A DNA stretch of 64,000 nucleotides. It comes from Mitsuaria chitosanitabida ATCC BAA-476 = NBRC 102408. GTDB taxonomy: Bacteria > Pseudomonadota > Gammaproteobacteria > Burkholderiales > Burkholderiaceae_C. Each line of letters starts with the position of its first letter. Positions within the stretch are counted from its first letter, which is position 1. A model generated the notes under the pieces. It was not told where the DNA came from. It searched no databases and worked only from the letters and a program-made list of their open reading frames with translations. Made by a program: the position numbers and the translations under genes. Where the stretch lies: NCBI RefSeq assembly GCF_001598255.1, contig NZ_BCYP01000006.1, forward strand, positions 310,001 to 374,000, in the 5' to 3' direction. Below are positions 17,531-26,854 of this stretch, in pieces.

Positions 17531-18484
17531 TCACGGCAGCGGCACCGCGGCCATCATGGCGCGGACCTGCTCGCGGGCACCGCGGGCGCTGGCGCCACGC
17601 GGACGCAGCCGGTGCGCGATGGTCTGCGGCAGGATGGCCTGCACGTCGTCGGGCGACACGTAGTCGCGCCCGCTCAGCAGCGCCTTGGCGCGGGCCGCGC
17701 GCAGCAGCGCCAGGCCGGCGCGCGGGCTCAGCCCTTCCTGGAACCACTCGCCCGAGCGCGTCGCCTCCAGCAGCGCCTGCAGGTAGTCCAGCAGCGCGGG
17801 CGAGACGTGGACCGCCAGCACCTGCCGCTGCAGCGCCATCAGCTGCTCGGGCGTCATCACGGGGCGCAGCGCGCGCAGTTGCTCGCGGCTGTCCTGGCCC
17901 ATCAGCAGCTCGCGCTCGGCCTGGCGGTCCGGGTAGCCCAGGCTGATGCACATCAGGAAGCGGTCCAGCTGGGATTCGGGCAGCGGGTGCGTGCCCAGCT
18001 GCTCGCTGGGGTTCTGCGTCGCGATGACGAAGAAGGGGCGGGGCAGCGGATGCGTGGTGCCGTCGACGCTGACCTGGTACTCCTCCATCGCCTCCAGCAG
18101 CGCGCTCTGGGTCTTGGGGCCGGCGCGGTTGATCTCGTCGGCCAGCAGGACCTGGCTGAAGACCGGGCCGGGGTGGAACTGGAAGGGGTTGCCGCCGGTG
18201 GTCTGCGCGCCGGGCTGGTAGATGTTCACGCCCAGCAGGTCCGAGGGCATCAGGTCGGTGGTGAACTGCACGCGCGAGAAGCGCAGCCCCAGCGAGATCG
18301 ACAGCACGTGGGCCAGCGTGGTCTTGCCGACGCCGGGCAGATCCTCGATGAGCAGGTGGCCCCCGGCCAGCAGGCAGGCCAGGCAGTCCTCGGTCTGCGC
18401 CGGCTTGCCCTTGATGATCGTGCTAATCTGCCGCCGCAGGTCGGCCAGCGGGGCGGAGGCGAGGGTCGGAGCGTCGGAGATCAT
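17531..18484 (-). CDS. MoxR-family AAA+ ATPase
   Basis: 317-aa AAA+ chaperone-like ATPase. Walker A is EDLPGVGKTTLAHVL (48-62); Walker B is VLLADEINRA near 112-121; sensor and arginine-finger text such as FFVIATQNPSEQLGTHPLPESQLDRF is complete. MoxR proteins typically remodel or activate partners encoded beside them, here the DUF58 and transglutaminase proteins downstream. I chose ATG 18484 because homology begins here. It is divergent from the histone deacetylase-like gene with only 58 bp between starts. Confidence 0.92.
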   Translation of the reverse strand: MISDAPTLASAPLADLRRQISTIIKGKPAQTEDCLACLLAGGHLLIEDLPGVGKTTLAHVLSISLGLRFSRVQFTTDLMPSDLLGVNIYQPGAQTTGGNPFQFHPGPVFSQVLLADEINRAGPKTQSALLEAMEEYQVSVDGTTHPLPRPFFVIATQNPSEQLGTHPLPESQLDRFLMCISLGYPDRQAERELLMGQDSREQLRALRPVMTPEQLMALQRQVLAVHVSPALLDYLQALLEATRSGEWFQEGLSPRAGLALLRAARAKALLSGRDYVSPDDVQAILPQTIAHRLRPRGASARGAREQVRAMMAAVPLP

Positions 18485-18542
18485 CGGCGCACGATAGCGC
18501 AGAAAGTCTTCGCTCCGACGGAGCCACCACAACGCCCATCCC

Positions 18543-19496
18543 ATGCCGACCGCCTTCATCAGCCACCCGGACTGCCAGCGCCACGACATGGGCGCCGGGC
18601 ACCCCGAATGCCCGCAGCGCATCGCCGCCATCGAGGACTGGCTGATCTCCCACGGGATCGACACCGCGCTCGACCGGCACGACGCCGACCTCGCCCAGAT
18701 CGCCTCGCTCGAGCGCGCGCATTCCGCCCGCTATGTCGCCGAACTCAAGGCCGAGCTGCAGGCGCTGGAGGAGCAGGCCCGCCAGGGCGTGCCCCATCCG
18801 ATGAAGGCACTGGACCCGGACACCTGCGCCAACGCCCACACCTGGTCGGCCGCGCTGCATGCCGCCGGTGCCGCGGTGCAGGCCACCGACCTGGTGCTGG
18901 ACGGCCGCGCCGAGAACGCCTTCTGCGCCGTGCGGCCGCCCGGCCATCACGCCACGCGCGACCAGGCGATGGGTTTCTGCTTCTTCAACAACGTCGCGAT
19001 CGCCGCGCGCCACGCGCTGGACGTGCGCGGGCTGGACCGCGTCGCGGTGGTGGACTTCGACGTCCATCACGGCAACGGCACCGAGGACATCCTGGCCGGC
19101 GACGACCGGGTGCTGATGGTGGGCATCTTCCAGGACCCGCTCTACCCGTACAGCGGGACCGAGCCCAAGGGCTCGAACATGCTGAACCTGCCCATCCCGC
19201 CCTACACCCGCGGCCCCGAGGTGCGCGAGATGATCGAGGCGCTGTGGATGCCCGCGCTGGAGCGCTTCAAGCCGCAGATGATCTTCGTCTCCGCCGGCTT
19301 CGACGCGCACCGCGACGACGAGCTGGCCCAGCTCGGACTGGTCGAGGCCGACTACGAGTGGATCACGCTGCGCATCATGGACGTCGCCAGGCGCCATGCG
19401 AAGGGCCGCATCGTGTCCTGCCTGGAAGGCGGCTACGACCTGGGCGCGCTGGCGCGCAGTGTCGGCATCCACCTGCGCACCCTGGCCGGCATCTGA
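18543..19496 (+). CDS. Histone deacetylase family protein
   Basis: Zinc-dependent amidohydrolase of the arginase/deacetylase fold, class II HDAC-like, 317 aa. Signatures: GHPECPQRIAAI at the N-terminus, RPPGHHATRDQAMGFCFFNN with the catalytic His pair, DFDVHHGNGT with metal-binding Asp and His, and SAGFDAHRDD with the second metal Asp. Bacterial members act on acetylated polyamines or small amides more often than on proteins; the substrate here is not evident. It is divergent from the MoxR operon and upstream of an MscS gene. Confidence 0.92.
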   Translation: MPTAFISHPDCQRHDMGAGHPECPQRIAAIEDWLISHGIDTALDRHDADLAQIASLERAHSARYVAELKAELQALEEQARQGVPHPMKALDPDTCANAHTWSAALHAAGAAVQATDLVLDGRAENAFCAVRPPGHHATRDQAMGFCFFNNVAIAARHALDVRGLDRVAVVDFDVHHGNGTEDILAGDDRVLMVGIFQDPLYPYSGTEPKGSNMLNLPIPPYTRGPEVREMIEALWMPALERFKPQMIFVSAGFDAHRDDELAQLGLVEADYEWITLRIMDVARRHAKGRIVSCLEGGYDLGALARSVGIHLRTLAGI

Positions 19497-19607
19497 GCAA
19501 GACCTGACCCCATCGATCCGGCGGGAGCGACGACGCGCCGCCATCGAGACTTTCCGACCTTCCGACTTCCCGAGAGACCGATCCTGACTCCCTCCCTGAA
19601 TCACACC

Positions 19608-20930
19608 ATGAGCCTGGCGGAACTCCGCGCGCTGGGGCGTTCACTCGTCAGCGTGAACGCGCTCATCGAAGTCGGACTGCTGCTGGCCTGCCTGGGCCTG
19701 TCCTGGCTGATCGTCAGCCGCATCGGCCGGCACGCGCGCAACGTCGACGCGCAGCGCTCGGTGCTGCTGGGCCGCCGTGTCTTCGACGGGCTGCTGTTCC
19801 CGGTCGTCGCGCTGCTGCTGGCGCTGGGCGCGCGGCGGCTGATGCCGCTGATCGACCTGCCGATGGCGCTGTTCAAGCTGGTCATCCCGGTGCTGATGTC
19901 GCTGGTGATCATCCGCTTCGTCGCCCGCGTGCTGCGCGCGGCCTTCCCGGACTCGCTGGGCACGCGCCTGCTCGAGCGCAGCGTGTCCTGGGCCGCGTGG
20001 CTGGGCTCCATCCTGTGGATCGTCGGCTTGCTGCCCTGGCTGATGGAGGAGCTGAACGACATCAAGGTGCGATGGCTGCCCAAGGATCCGGACACGAAAG
20101 ACTTCCCGACGGTGCTGGACCTCATGCAGAACGTGCTCCTGGCCGGCCTGCTGATGATCGTGGTGCTGTGGCTGTCGTCGGTGATCGAGGCCCGCATGCT
20201 GCGCGGCAAGGCCGTCGACCTGTCGATGCGCAAGATCGCCGTCAACATCATGCGCACCGTGCTCCTGGCCGTGGGCGCGCTGGTGGCGCTCAACATGCTG
20301 GGCCTGAACCTGAGCGCGCTGTCCTGGCTGGGCGGCGCGGTCGGCGTGGGCCTGGGCTTCGGCCTGCAGAAGATCACCTCGAACTACGTGTCCGGTTTCA
20401 TGATCTTGGCCGAGCGCTCGCTGCGCATCGGCGACATGGTCCGGGTCGACAACTTCGAAGGGAAGATCAGCGACATCAAGACCCGCTACACCGTGATCCG
20501 CGCGCTCAACGGTCGCGAGTCCATCGTCCCCAACGAGTCGCTGATCACCACCCGCGTCGAGAACCTCTCGCTGGCCGATCCGCAGGTGTCGGTCTCGACG
20601 GTGGTGCAGGTGGCCTACGGGACCGACCTGGACCAGCTGTTCCCCCAGCTGATCGAGGCGATCAAGCGCGTGCCCCGCGTGCTGTCCGAGCCCGGCCCCT
20701 CGGTGCTGCTCAGCAACTTCGCCGCCGACGGCCTGGAGTTGACAATCAGCTTCTGGATCTCCGATCCGCACAACGGGCAGGGCGGGGTGCGCTCGGAGGT
20801 CAACCTGACCATCCTGCGGCTGCTGAATCATTTCAAGATTGAAATACCGTTCCCGCAGCGGGTGATCCGGACCGTCCCCGCCGAGGTGCCGCCGGCGCTC
20901 CCCGGGGCACCGGATCCGACGACCCGCTGA
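19608..20930 (+). CDS. MscS-family mechanosensitive ion channel
   Basis: 440-aa membrane protein. Four or five N-terminal helices lead into the MscS pore helix (LSWLGGAVGVGLGFGLQKITSNYVSG) and beta domain (ERSLRIGDMVRVDNFEGKISDIKTRYTVIR; then NGRESIVPNESLI), ending with IPFPQRVIRTVP. It probably acts as an osmotic release valve. It is larger than E. coli MscS (286 aa), more like YbdG/YjeP-type midsize relatives. A strong terminator follows directly. Confidence 0.92.
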   Translation: MSLAELRALGRSLVSVNALIEVGLLLACLGLSWLIVSRIGRHARNVDAQRSVLLGRRVFDGLLFPVVALLLALGARRLMPLIDLPMALFKLVIPVLMSLVIIRFVARVLRAAFPDSLGTRLLERSVSWAAWLGSILWIVGLLPWLMEELNDIKVRWLPKDPDTKDFPTVLDLMQNVLLAGLLMIVVLWLSSVIEARMLRGKAVDLSMRKIAVNIMRTVLLAVGALVALNMLGLNLSALSWLGGAVGVGLGFGLQKITSNYVSGFMILAERSLRIGDMVRVDNFEGKISDIKTRYTVIRALNGRESIVPNESLITTRVENLSLADPQVSVSTVVQVAYGTDLDQLFPQLIEAIKRVPRVLSEPGPSVLLSNFAADGLELTISFWISDPHNGQGGVRSEVNLTILRLLNHFKIEIPFPQRVIRTVPAEVPPALPGAPDPTTR

Positions 20931-20950
20931 ACCGCAGGCCTCCTCTGAAG

Positions 20951-20974
20951 AACGCCCCGACAGGGGCGTTTTTT
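20951..20974 (+). terminator. Rho-independent terminator after mscS-like gene
   Basis: AACGCCCC (20951-20958) pairs with GGGGCGTT (20963-20970) over GACA, followed by a run of T to 20974. A textbook intrinsic terminator. Confidence 0.92.
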
Positions 20975-21125
20975 CATGGGCGTCCGCGACCGCCCCGTGA
21001 CACCCGAAGCACCAAATTGGCGCGTGAATACTGCGCATCTGCCGGCTTCACAAACCGGAAATGTTGCTTAACCTTCGTGCCATGACAGCGCCGCCAAAAG
21101 GCGCACGGACAGCAGGGAGGATTCC

Positions 21126-22541
21126 ATGGGAATCAGTTCAACCGGTCTGGGCAGCAACCTCAATGTCGAGGCCATCGTCCAGAAGCTCGTGTCGGTGGAG
21201 CGCAAGCCGATCGACAACCTGAACGACGCGAGCGACAAGATCAAGACCAAAATCTCGGTCTTCGGGAAGATCCAGTCGGCGCTGAGCGCGCTGCGCGACG
21301 CCTCGTCCAAGCTGACCAAACCCGAGACCTGGCAGAGCATCACCGCGACCTCGTCGGACGCCACCATCGTGACCGCGACCGGCGGCTCCGGCGCGGCCGA
21401 GGGCAGCTACGCGATGAAGGTCGACAAGCTGGCTGCGGCGCAGAGCCTGTCCAGCCCGATGTTCAAGAAGGGCGACAAGCTGGGTGGCGGCACTCTGACC
21501 TTCGAGTTGGGCACCTGGGGGGCCAATGCCAGCTTCACGCCCAAGGCGGGCAGTTCGCCCAAGGCGGTCACCATCGATCCGTCACGCGACTCGCTCGAGG
21601 ACGTGCGCGACAAGATCAACGGCGCCGGCGCCGGGGTGGTGGCCTCGCTGGTGAACGACGTCAACGGCTCGCGCCTGGTGATCCGCTCCAAGGACACCGG
21701 CGCGGAGAACGGCTTCCGGCTGACCGCCGCGCCGACCAATCCGCCCGAGCCCGGCAAGCCCTCGCTGGCCGACCTGGCCTTCGGTGTCGCGGGGCAGACC
21801 TCGCGCATGACCGAGGACATGAAGGCCTCCAACGCGGAGCTGACCGTCAACGGGTTGGCGATCACCTCGGCCACCAACACCATCGACTCCGCCATCGACG
21901 GCGTGACCTTCAACGTGCAGAAGGTGGGCACCGCGACGGTGACGGCGGCACAGGACAAGGACGCGCTGAAAAAGGTCATCAGCGACTTCGTGACCGCGTA
22001 CAACGCCGCCATCACGCTGATGCGCGACAACACCAAGTACGACGCCGAGACCAAGACCGCGGCGACGCTGCAGGGCGACAGCACGGCGGTGAACATGATC
22101 AACCGGCTGCGCGGCGCGGTGAGCTCGGGCACGACGCTGCCCGGCGCCTTCGCGCACCTGCCCGACATCGGGCTGACCATGGGCGTGAACGGCACGATCT
22201 CGATCAACGACACCAAGTTCACCAAGGCGATCTCGCAGCGGGCCGACATCAAGCAGCTGTTCATGGGGGTCGACAAGGTCAACAAGGACAACAGCGGCAT
22301 CGCGACCAAGCTGCGCGAGATGACCGACCAGATGCTGGGCATGGACGGCGCGCTGACCACCCGCACCAAGGGCCTGCAGGAGAACCTCAAGTCCAACGGC
22401 AAGCGCATCGACTCGCTGGAGGACCGCGTGGCCAACTACGAGAAGCGCTTGCGTCGCCAGTACACGGCGCTGGACACCTCGATGTCCAACCTGGGCCAGA
22501 AGGCCGGCATCGTCGACAAGCTGTCGCGCATGTACGGTTGA
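21126..22541 (+). CDS. fliD: Flagellar hook-associated protein 2 (filament cap)
   Basis: FliD forms the cap on the flagellar tip and guides flagellin assembly. 471 aa. The N-terminus GISSTGLGSNLNVEAIVQKLVSVERKPIDNL and the long N- and C-terminal helical segments are typical; the C-terminal coiled coil spans about residues 395-460 with NYEKRLRRQYTALDTSMSNLGQ. The variable middle domains (70-390) have ordinary acidic/Thr-rich composition. No fliS, fliT or flagellin gene is adjacent: an mscS-like gene lies upstream and fumarase is convergent downstream. I see no clear sigma-28 promoter. Confidence 0.93.
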   Translation: MGISSTGLGSNLNVEAIVQKLVSVERKPIDNLNDASDKIKTKISVFGKIQSALSALRDASSKLTKPETWQSITATSSDATIVTATGGSGAAEGSYAMKVDKLAAAQSLSSPMFKKGDKLGGGTLTFELGTWGANASFTPKAGSSPKAVTIDPSRDSLEDVRDKINGAGAGVVASLVNDVNGSRLVIRSKDTGAENGFRLTAAPTNPPEPGKPSLADLAFGVAGQTSRMTEDMKASNAELTVNGLAITSATNTIDSAIDGVTFNVQKVGTATVTAAQDKDALKKVISDFVTAYNAAITLMRDNTKYDAETKTAATLQGDSTAVNMINRLRGAVSSGTTLPGAFAHLPDIGLTMGVNGTISINDTKFTKAISQRADIKQLFMGVDKVNKDNSGIATKLREMTDQMLGMDGALTTRTKGLQENLKSNGKRIDSLEDRVANYEKRLRRQYTALDTSMSNLGQKAGIVDKLSRMYG

Positions 22542-22588
22542 GCGCTCGCGCTCCGCTGAGCGCGCGCTCTTCGGAGCTCCCCAAAGCA

Positions 22589-22610
22589 AAGAGGCCACCT
22601 GACGGTGGCC
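22589..22610. terminator. Bidirectional terminator between fliD and fumarase
   Basis: GAGGCCACC (22589-22597) pairs with GGTGGCCTC (22602-22610) over TGAC. On the minus strand it is followed by TTTGCTTTG, on the plus strand by TGTCGTT, so it should serve the convergent pair, best for the fumarase gene. Confidence 0.8.
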
Positions 22611-22648
22611 TCTGTCGTTGGCCCTTCCTGACGGAAGGTCCCGGACGC

Positions 22649-24190
22649 TCAACCCGCCGCGACGGGGATCTTGATCGCCTTGCCCGAGGCGATGCGCTGT
22701 TGCCACTCGGCCGGGCCGGTGATGTGGGCGCTGGTGCCGCCGGCGTCGACCGCGACGGTCACGGGCATGTCGACCACGTCGAACTCGTAGATCGCTTCCA
22801 TGCCCAGGTCCTCGAAGCCGACGACCTTGGCGTGCTTGATCGCCTTGGACACCAGGTAGGCCGAGCCGCCGACGGCCATCAGGTAGGCCGACTTGTGGTT
22901 CTTGATGGACTCGATGGCGACGGGGCCGCGCTCGGCCTTGCCGATCATGGCGATGAGGCCGGTCTTCTCCAGCATCATGTCGGTGAACTTGTCCATGCGG
23001 GTGGCGGTCGTGGGACCGGCCGGGCCGACGACCTCATCGCGCACCGGATCGACCGGGCCGACGTAGTAGATGACGCGGTTGGTGAAGTCCACGGGCAGCG
23101 ATTCGCCCTTGGCCAGCATGTCCTGGATGCGCTTGTGGGCGGCGTCGCGGCCGGTCAGCATCTTGCCGTTCAGCAGCAGCGTGTCGCCCGGCTTCCAGCT
23201 GGCGACCTCGTCCTTGGTCAGCGTGTTCAGGTCGACGCGCTTGCTCTTGTTGTAGTCCGGCGCCCACTGGACGTCGGGCCACAGGTCCAGGCTCGGGGGC
23301 GTCAGATAGCTGGGGCCGGAGCCATCCAGCACGAAGTGCGCGTGACGCGTGGCGGCGCAGTTCGGGATCATCGCGATGGGCTTGGAGGCCGCGTGCGTGG
23401 GGTAGGTCTTGATCTTGACGTCCAGCACGGTGGTCAGGCCGCCCAGGCCTTGGGCGCCGATGCCCAGCGCGTTGACCTTCTCGTACAGCTCGATGCGGAG
23501 TTCCTCGAGCTTGTTCTGCGGGCCGCGCTCGAGCAGCTCGTACATGTCGATGTCGTCCATCAGGGCTTCCTTGGCCAGCAGCGCGGCCTTCTCGGCCGTG
23601 CCGCCGACGCCGATGCCCAGCATGCCCGGGGGACACCAGCCGGCGCCCATGGTGGGGACGGTCTTGAGCACCCAGTCGACGATGTTCTCGCTGGGGTTGA
23701 GCATGTAGACCTTGCTCTTGTTCTCGGAGCCGCCGCCCTTGGCCGCGACGATGACGTCGACGGTGTTGCCGGGCACGACCTCCATGAAGATCACCGCGGG
23801 CGTGTTGTCCTTGGTGTTCTTGCGCTCGAAGATCGGATCGCTCAGCACCGAGGCGCGGAGCTTGTTGTCGGGGTGGTTGTAGGCGCGGCGCACGCCCTCG
23901 TTGACGGCGTCCTGGATGGAGCCGGGGAAATCGCCCCAGCGCACGTCCATGCCGATCTTGAGGAAGACGTTGACGATGCCGGTGTCCTGGCAGATGGGAC
24001 GACGGCCTTCGGCGCACATCTTGGAGTTGGTCAGGATCTGCGCGATCGCGTCCTTGGCGGCCGGGCTCTGTTCGCGCTCGTAGGCGCGGGCCAGGTGCTG
24101 GATGTAGTCGGCCGGGTGGTAGTAGCTGATGTACTGCAGCGCGGCGGCGACGCTTTCGACGAGGTCGGCGTAGCGGATCGTGGTGGTCAT
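22649..24190 (-). CDS. fumA: Fumarate hydratase, class I (iron-sulfur)
   Basis: Interconverts fumarate and malate in the TCA cycle. 513 aa, a fused alpha-beta class I enzyme like FumA/FumB. Cysteines placed to hold the [4Fe-4S] cluster: C67 in RRPICQDTG, then AGWCPPGMLGIGVGG and IPNCAATRHAHF. The C-terminal half contains KMLTGRDAAHKR and GPAGPTTATRMDKF, typical of the beta domain. The start ATG at 24190 fits the family better than the upstream in-frame codon at 24211. It appears monocistronic. Confidence 0.94.
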   Translation of the reverse strand: MTTTIRYADLVESVAAALQYISYYHPADYIQHLARAYEREQSPAAKDAIAQILTNSKMCAEGRRPICQDTGIVNVFLKIGMDVRWGDFPGSIQDAVNEGVRRAYNHPDNKLRASVLSDPIFERKNTKDNTPAVIFMEVVPGNTVDVIVAAKGGGSENKSKVYMLNPSENIVDWVLKTVPTMGAGWCPPGMLGIGVGGTAEKAALLAKEALMDDIDMYELLERGPQNKLEELRIELYEKVNALGIGAQGLGGLTTVLDVKIKTYPTHAASKPIAMIPNCAATRHAHFVLDGSGPSYLTPPSLDLWPDVQWAPDYNKSKRVDLNTLTKDEVASWKPGDTLLLNGKMLTGRDAAHKRIQDMLAKGESLPVDFTNRVIYYVGPVDPVRDEVVGPAGPTTATRMDKFTDMMLEKTGLIAMIGKAERGPVAIESIKNHKSAYLMAVGGSAYLVSKAIKHAKVVGFEDLGMEAIYEFDVVDMPVTVAVDAGGTSAHITGPAEWQQRIASGKAIKIPVAAG

Positions 24191-24366
24191 GGTCGTGCTC
24201 GGGGGCAACAAAGGACGCGGCGGATTATCCGCCAGTTGCCTTGGGCACGTCCGCCGTGCGGGCGCGGCGCGTCCGGGCCGGGCGGATCGGCTGGGACCGG
24301 TACCGAGGCCAGGAAGCGCAAATGGCCGGTGCTGCCACCGGCCATCTCCCGCGATCTCCGAGGGGA

Positions 24367-24386
24367 GGGCACCCCGCGGGGTGCCC
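24367..24386 (-). terminator. GC hairpin after the small lipoprotein gene
   Basis: GGGCACCCC and GGGGTGCCC (24367-24375, 24378-24386) form a perfect 9-bp inverted repeat just past the lipoprotein stop. No T-run follows on the minus strand. Confidence 0.45.
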
Positions 24387-24391
24387 GTCGT

Positions 24392-24664
24392 TCACTTCCC
24401 GCCGGGCTGCGACCCCGTCGAGCGGATGATGTTCTGCATGTCCGCCGCCATGCGCGCGCGTTCGGCCTCGGTCGGCACCTCGTTGCACTGGCGCTTGGCC
24501 AGCAGCGATCCGGTGCTCGCCTCGCGGGAGCACACGACCTTGGGACCGTCGGTCGACGCGGTCTTGGTGCCGTCGGCGTTGGTCTTGGCGGCGTCGGGCG
24601 TCGAGCAGGCGCCCAGCGACAGCAGCGCGCCGGCGGCCAGCGCGAGGATGTACAGCTTCTTCAT
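24392..24664 (-). CDS. Small lipoprotein
   Basis: 90-aa exported lipoprotein. The signal peptide MKKLYILALAAGALLSLGAC carries a lipobox with Cys at residue 20. The mature part has a Thr/Ala/Asp-rich stretch and a compact motif, CSREASTGSLLAKRQC, with two cysteines 15 apart that may form a disulfide. 'CR...TGS....C' motifs recur in small uncharacterised proteobacterial proteins. Function unknown. It is monocistronic between fumarase (same strand, 201 bp away) and divergent nhaA. Confidence 0.8.
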   Translation of the reverse strand: MKKLYILALAAGALLSLGACSTPDAAKTNADGTKTASTDGPKVVCSREASTGSLLAKRQCNEVPTEAERARMAADMQNIIRSTGSQPGGK

Positions 24665-24924
24665 GAACTCACTCCCTGATGGTCCTCGTGAGACCTTGTA
24701 GTAGGACGAGCGGGCATCCTAGCCGTCGCGCCAGCCCGCCGCCCTCGGGGGAACGCTACTGACACGTCCCTCGGACCGGGCCGTTCGCGCGGCGCCGGCA
24801 TCCGGTGATGCTAGGCTCGGCACCTTTCCTCACGACGTCTTGACGCCGCGCGCCCTGCCGCGCCGCCAACGTTCCGTCGCCCGCGCGCGACCCCCTTGAA
24901 CCCCACCCCAGGAGGCCGACCGTC

Positions 24925-26094
24925 TTGACCCCCGGACTGAAGCGTTTCTTCGCCAGCGAATCCGCTGGCGGCATCGTGCTCGCGATCGCCGCCGTGGCCG
25001 CGCTGATCATTTCCAACTCCCCCTGGCGCGAGCTCTACACGGCGTTCACCCGCATCGAGGGTGAAGTCCGCATCGGCGGCGATTGGCTGGTGCTCGCCAA
25101 ACCGCTGCTGGTCTGGGTCAACGACCTGTGGATGGCCGTCTTCTTCTTCCTGGTCGGTCTGGAGATCAAGCGCGAGTTCGTCAGCGGCGAGCTCGCCGAG
25201 CGCTCGCAGGCCGTGCTGCCCGCTGTCGCCGCGCTGGGCGGGATGGTCGTGCCGGCGCTGATCTACGCGGGCATCAACCATGCCGATCCGATCGGCCTGC
25301 ATGGCTGGGCCATCCCGGCCGCCACCGACATCGCCTTCGCCATCGGCATCGTGATGCTGCTGGGCGACCGCGTGCCGCCCTCGCTCAAGATCTTCCTCAC
25401 GGCCGTCGCGATCATCGATGACCTGGGCGCCATCGTCGTCATCGCGCTCTTCTACACGAGTCAGCTCTCGCTCGCGATGCTGGGCGGCGCGGCGTTGTGC
25501 CTGATCGCGCTGTTCGCGCTCAACCGCGCGGGCGTGCGGCGCGTGGACCTCTACATCGTCATCGGCCTGGTGATGTGGACCTGCGTGCTCAAGTCCGGCG
25601 TCCACGCGACACTGGCGGGCGTGGCCACCGCGCTGTTCATCCCGTCGACCGCGAGCGCCGACGGCCACTCGCCCGCCGAGGACCTGGAGCACGGCCTGCA
25701 CCCCTGGGTCGCCTTCCTGATCCTGCCGATGTTCGCGTTCTCCAACGCGGGCGTGTCGCTGCTGGGCCTGCATGCCGAGGACCTGCTGCACCCCGTGTCC
25801 GTCGGCATCGCGCTGGGCCTGCTGCTGGGCAAGGCGATCGGCGTGTTCGGCAGCTCCTGGCTGATGATCCGATTCGGCCTGGCGCAGCGGCCCGGTGGCG
25901 CGGACTGGGTGCAATTCTTCGGCGTGTGCGTGCTCTGCGGCATCGGCTTCACGATGAGCCTGTTCATCGGCGGTCTGGCCTTCGAGGGCCACGGCGCCGA
26001 CTACGAGACGCGCCTCAAGCTGGGCGTGCTCGGCGGCTCCCTCCTGTCGGGCATCGCGGGGACACTGATCCTGCTGAGCCGGAAGAAGGGCTGA
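24925..26094 (+). CDS. nhaA: Na+/H+ antiporter NhaA
   Basis: Inner-membrane sodium/proton exchanger, 389 aa, normal length, about 11-12 helices. The ion-binding aspartate pair is present in AIIDDLGAIVVIALFY; ATDIAFAIGIVMLLGDRVPPSLKIFL is the classic TM4 unwound region. The start is TTG at 24925, preceded by AGGAGG at 24910-24915 with ideal spacing; no in-frame ATG exists near the family N-terminus (TPGLKRFFASESAGGIVL). TTG may keep expression low. Confidence 0.95.
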   Translation: MTPGLKRFFASESAGGIVLAIAAVAALIISNSPWRELYTAFTRIEGEVRIGGDWLVLAKPLLVWVNDLWMAVFFFLVGLEIKREFVSGELAERSQAVLPAVAALGGMVVPALIYAGINHADPIGLHGWAIPAATDIAFAIGIVMLLGDRVPPSLKIFLTAVAIIDDLGAIVVIALFYTSQLSLAMLGGAALCLIALFALNRAGVRRVDLYIVIGLVMWTCVLKSGVHATLAGVATALFIPSTASADGHSPAEDLEHGLHPWVAFLILPMFAFSNAGVSLLGLHAEDLLHPVSVGIALGLLLGKAIGVFGSSWLMIRFGLAQRPGGADWVQFFGVCVLCGIGFTMSLFIGGLAFEGHGADYETRLKLGVLGGSLLSGIAGTLILLSRKKG

Positions 26095-26170
26095 GCGAGC
26101 CCGGCATCCACCGCCCGCCCCGCCCGTCAGGCGTGACTTGGCGGCGGGGTGAGCGGATTCGCCATGAAGA

Positions 26171-26193
26171 ACGGAGGCCTCGGCCTCCGTTTG
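26171..26193 (+). terminator. Terminator between nhaA and yqhA-like gene
   Basis: AACGGAGGCC (26171-26180) pairs with GGCCTCCGTT (26183-26192), closing in practice over a 4-nt loop, followed by TTGTCCTT. It lies between convergent genes. Confidence 0.75.
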
Positions 26194-26239
26194 TCCTTGC
26201 GCCCGCGACCTGGCGGGTGCGCCTGGATGCCCCCGGGGG

Positions 26240-26854
26240 TCAGGCCTTGTCCACGTGGTCGTGCGCCAGCAGACGGTCAGTGAGTGCAATGGCGAGCGCT
26301 GAGAACAGGAAGGCGACGTGGATGATGGTCTGCCACATCGCGGTGTGCGGCTCAAGGTTGTTGACGTTGATGAAGGTCTTGAGCAGATGGATCGACGAGA
26401 TGCCGATGATGGCCGTCGCCAGCTTGACCTTCAGGACCGAGGCGTTGACGTGGTCCAGCCATTCCGGCTGATCCGGATGACCTTCCAGATGAAGGCGTGA
26501 GACGAAGGTCTCGTAGCCGCCCACGATCACCATGATCAGCAGGTTGGAGATCATGACGACGTCGATCAGCGCCAGCACGGCCAGCATGATGATGGTCTCG
26601 TTGAGCTTGACCTCCTCGGTCGCCTTGTAGCCGACGCTGTTCACCAACAGGGCCAACGCCTCCTTGTTGCCGAAGGCGGCCTCGACAAGGTGGATGAGTT
26701 CGGTCCAGAACTGGAAGACATAGACCGCCTGCGCGACGATCAGGCCGAGATACAGCGGCAGTTGCAGCCAGCGGCTCCCGAACATCAGGTGCGCGAGCGG
26801 GTGCAGGCGCTTGGGGGCGGCGTCGGGCGCGCGCTTCGGGCGATCATCGGACAT
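26240..26854 (-). CDS. YqhA/UPF0114 family membrane protein
   Basis: 204-aa inner-membrane protein with about four helices (residues 30-52, 85-112, 140-165 and 175-197). The region VDVVMISNLLIMVIVGGYETFVSRL and later SSIHLLKTFIN are the UPF0114 (YqhA) signatures. The cellular role of the family is not established. The N-terminus is basic and Pro-rich. It is convergent with nhaA and divergent from acs. Confidence 0.88.
   Translation of the reverse strand: MSDDRPKRAPDAAPKRLHPLAHLMFGSRWLQLPLYLGLIVAQAVYVFQFWTELIHLVEAAFGNKEALALLVNSVGYKATEEVKLNETIIMLAVLALIDVVMISNLLIMVIVGGYETFVSRLHLEGHPDQPEWLDHVNASVLKVKLATAIIGISSIHLLKTFINVNNLEPHTAMWQTIIHVAFLFSALAIALTDRLLAHDHVDKA

Noticed and set aside
21016-21034. 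Sigma-54-like TTGG...CTGC before fliD
   Set aside because: The distance between the GG and GC elements is 14 instead of the required 12, so it cannot act as a standard -24/-12 promoter.
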